Shown: one piece after another, positions 6,423-6,637 of the stretch
Position numbering within the stretch: the stretch's first letter is position 1
Layout of the letters: each line of letters opens with the position of its first letter
From: an uncultured Ruminococcus sp.
GTDB taxonomy: Bacteria > Bacillota_A > Clostridia > Oscillospirales > Acutalibacteraceae
Reading direction: 5' to 3'
NCBI GenBank assembly: GCA_902773395.1
Contig: CACYEJ010000188.1
Location: forward strand, 1 to 6,637
DNA: 6,637 nt
Program-made: the position numbers and the translations under genes
The notes under the pieces: model-generated
What the model was told of the DNA's origin: nothing
What the model saw: only the letters and a program-made list of their open reading frames with translations
Databases searched by the model: none

Positions 6423-6450
6423 TGCAGGGTATACATTGCTATACCTTGCA
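6423..6450 (+). other. Hairpin after trpD without a U-tract
   Basis: TGCAGGGTAT (6423-6432) pairs with ATACCTTGCA (6441-6450) over ten base pairs including one G-U, around the eight-base loop 6433-6440. Two further U-G pairs could extend its base. No run of T follows on either strand, so it is not a standard intrinsic terminator. It might protect the 3' end of the trpEGD message or mark a processing point; this is inference. Confidence 0.55.
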
Positions 6451-6529
6451 GGCAGCAGGGGAAAGACGTTATACAAAATTTACTGGGGTTGAATTTTTAA
6501 CAAGCACAGAAAAGGAGTAAATAATCAAT

Positions 6530-6637
6530 ATGGCTGAGAATACATTATCATTATACTCGAAAGCGTTAAGATATAGCACTTATCTTTCTCATACCGGCAA
6601 TTCGCAAGCTCTTGCCTTTTTTGTTTTAACCGAAAGA
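6530..6637 (+). CDS. Start of an unrecognised reading frame, cut by the window end
   Basis: ATG 6530 opens a frame of 36 codons that is still open at the right edge. AAAGGAG at 6511-6517 gives a good ribosome binding site, with a slightly long spacing of 12 bases. The visible peptide starts MAENTLSLYSKALRY and contains no signal peptide or motif I recognise; it does not look like TrpC, TrpF or TrpB. Leucine is encoded by TTA four times and CTT twice, while the trp genes favour CTT and similar codons, but the sample is too small to mean much. A terminator-like hairpin lies inside the frame (6596-6627), so this could also be a short leader peptide region or no gene at all. The ribosome binding site is the main reason for calling it. 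Confidence 0.45.
   Translation, partial: MAENTLSLYSKALRYSTYLSHTGNSQALAFFVLTER
6596..6627 (+). terminator. Possible intrinsic terminator near the window end
   Basis: GGCAA (6596-6600) can pair with TTGCC (6612-6616) around an 11-base loop, followed by six T, a G and four T (6617-6627). A shorter alternative pairs GCAA (6605 region) with TTGC around GCTC. The stem is only five pairs, so it is weak, and it lies inside the open frame that begins at 6530. If real, it would end the trpEGD transcript or attenuate the next gene. Confidence 0.35.

Noticed and set aside
6446..6475. A promoter after trpD (TTGCAG, 17 bases, TTATAC)
   Set aside because: Both boxes match the consensus poorly and the -35 candidate lies in the arm of the hairpin at 6423-6450.

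Overview
The window looks like a piece of chromosome from a gut-type Clostridia member, probably Ruminococcaceae/Oscillospiraceae. The reasons are a dockerin-like module on a secreted-type protein, a zinc-ribbon PASTA kinase, strong AGGAGG ribosome binding sites, sigma-A-type promoters with TGn extended -10 elements, and tryptophan genes controlled by a T-box rather than by TRAP. This assignment is inferred from gene content; no sequence search was possible.

Layout, all on the + strand. (1) 1-391: the 3' end of a gene whose product ends in four acidic 12-residue repeats followed by a dockerin-like double calcium-binding module. (2) 392-582: an AT-rich gap with a good promoter (490-518). (3) 583-2943: a membrane Ser/Thr kinase with an N-terminal zinc ribbon, kinase domain, one membrane helix, three extracellular PASTA domains, a further C-terminal domain and a Ser-rich tail. 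(4) 2944-3368: a strong promoter (2988-3016, with an A/T tract upstream) and a tryptophan T-box riboswitch, with specifier UGG, an antiterminator bulge UGGC and an intrinsic terminator, all ahead of trpE. (5) 3369-6402: trpE, trpG and trpD, overlapping by 1 and 4 bases, so almost certainly one translationally coupled operon. (6) 6403-6637: a 127-base gap with a hairpin that lacks a U-tract, then the start of an unrecognised reading frame cut off by the window end.

Functionally, trpE and trpG encode the two subunits of anthranilate synthase, and TrpD adds the phosphoribosyl group to anthranilate. The T-box senses uncharged tRNA-Trp, so the operon should be read through when charged tRNA-Trp runs short. 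The kinase and the dockerin-like protein have no visible link to tryptophan synthesis and are separate transcription units.

The two most useful corrections for an annotator are the starts. The trpE frame is open back into the T-box (GTG at 3261), but the true start is the ATG at 3369. The kinase frame has an upstream ATG at 559, but the ribosome binding site points to the GTG at 583. I found no clear case of a wholly new system. The most unusual items are the kinase architecture with its HRDxS catalytic loop, the near-identical repeat array, and the terminator-like hairpin inside the last reading frame.
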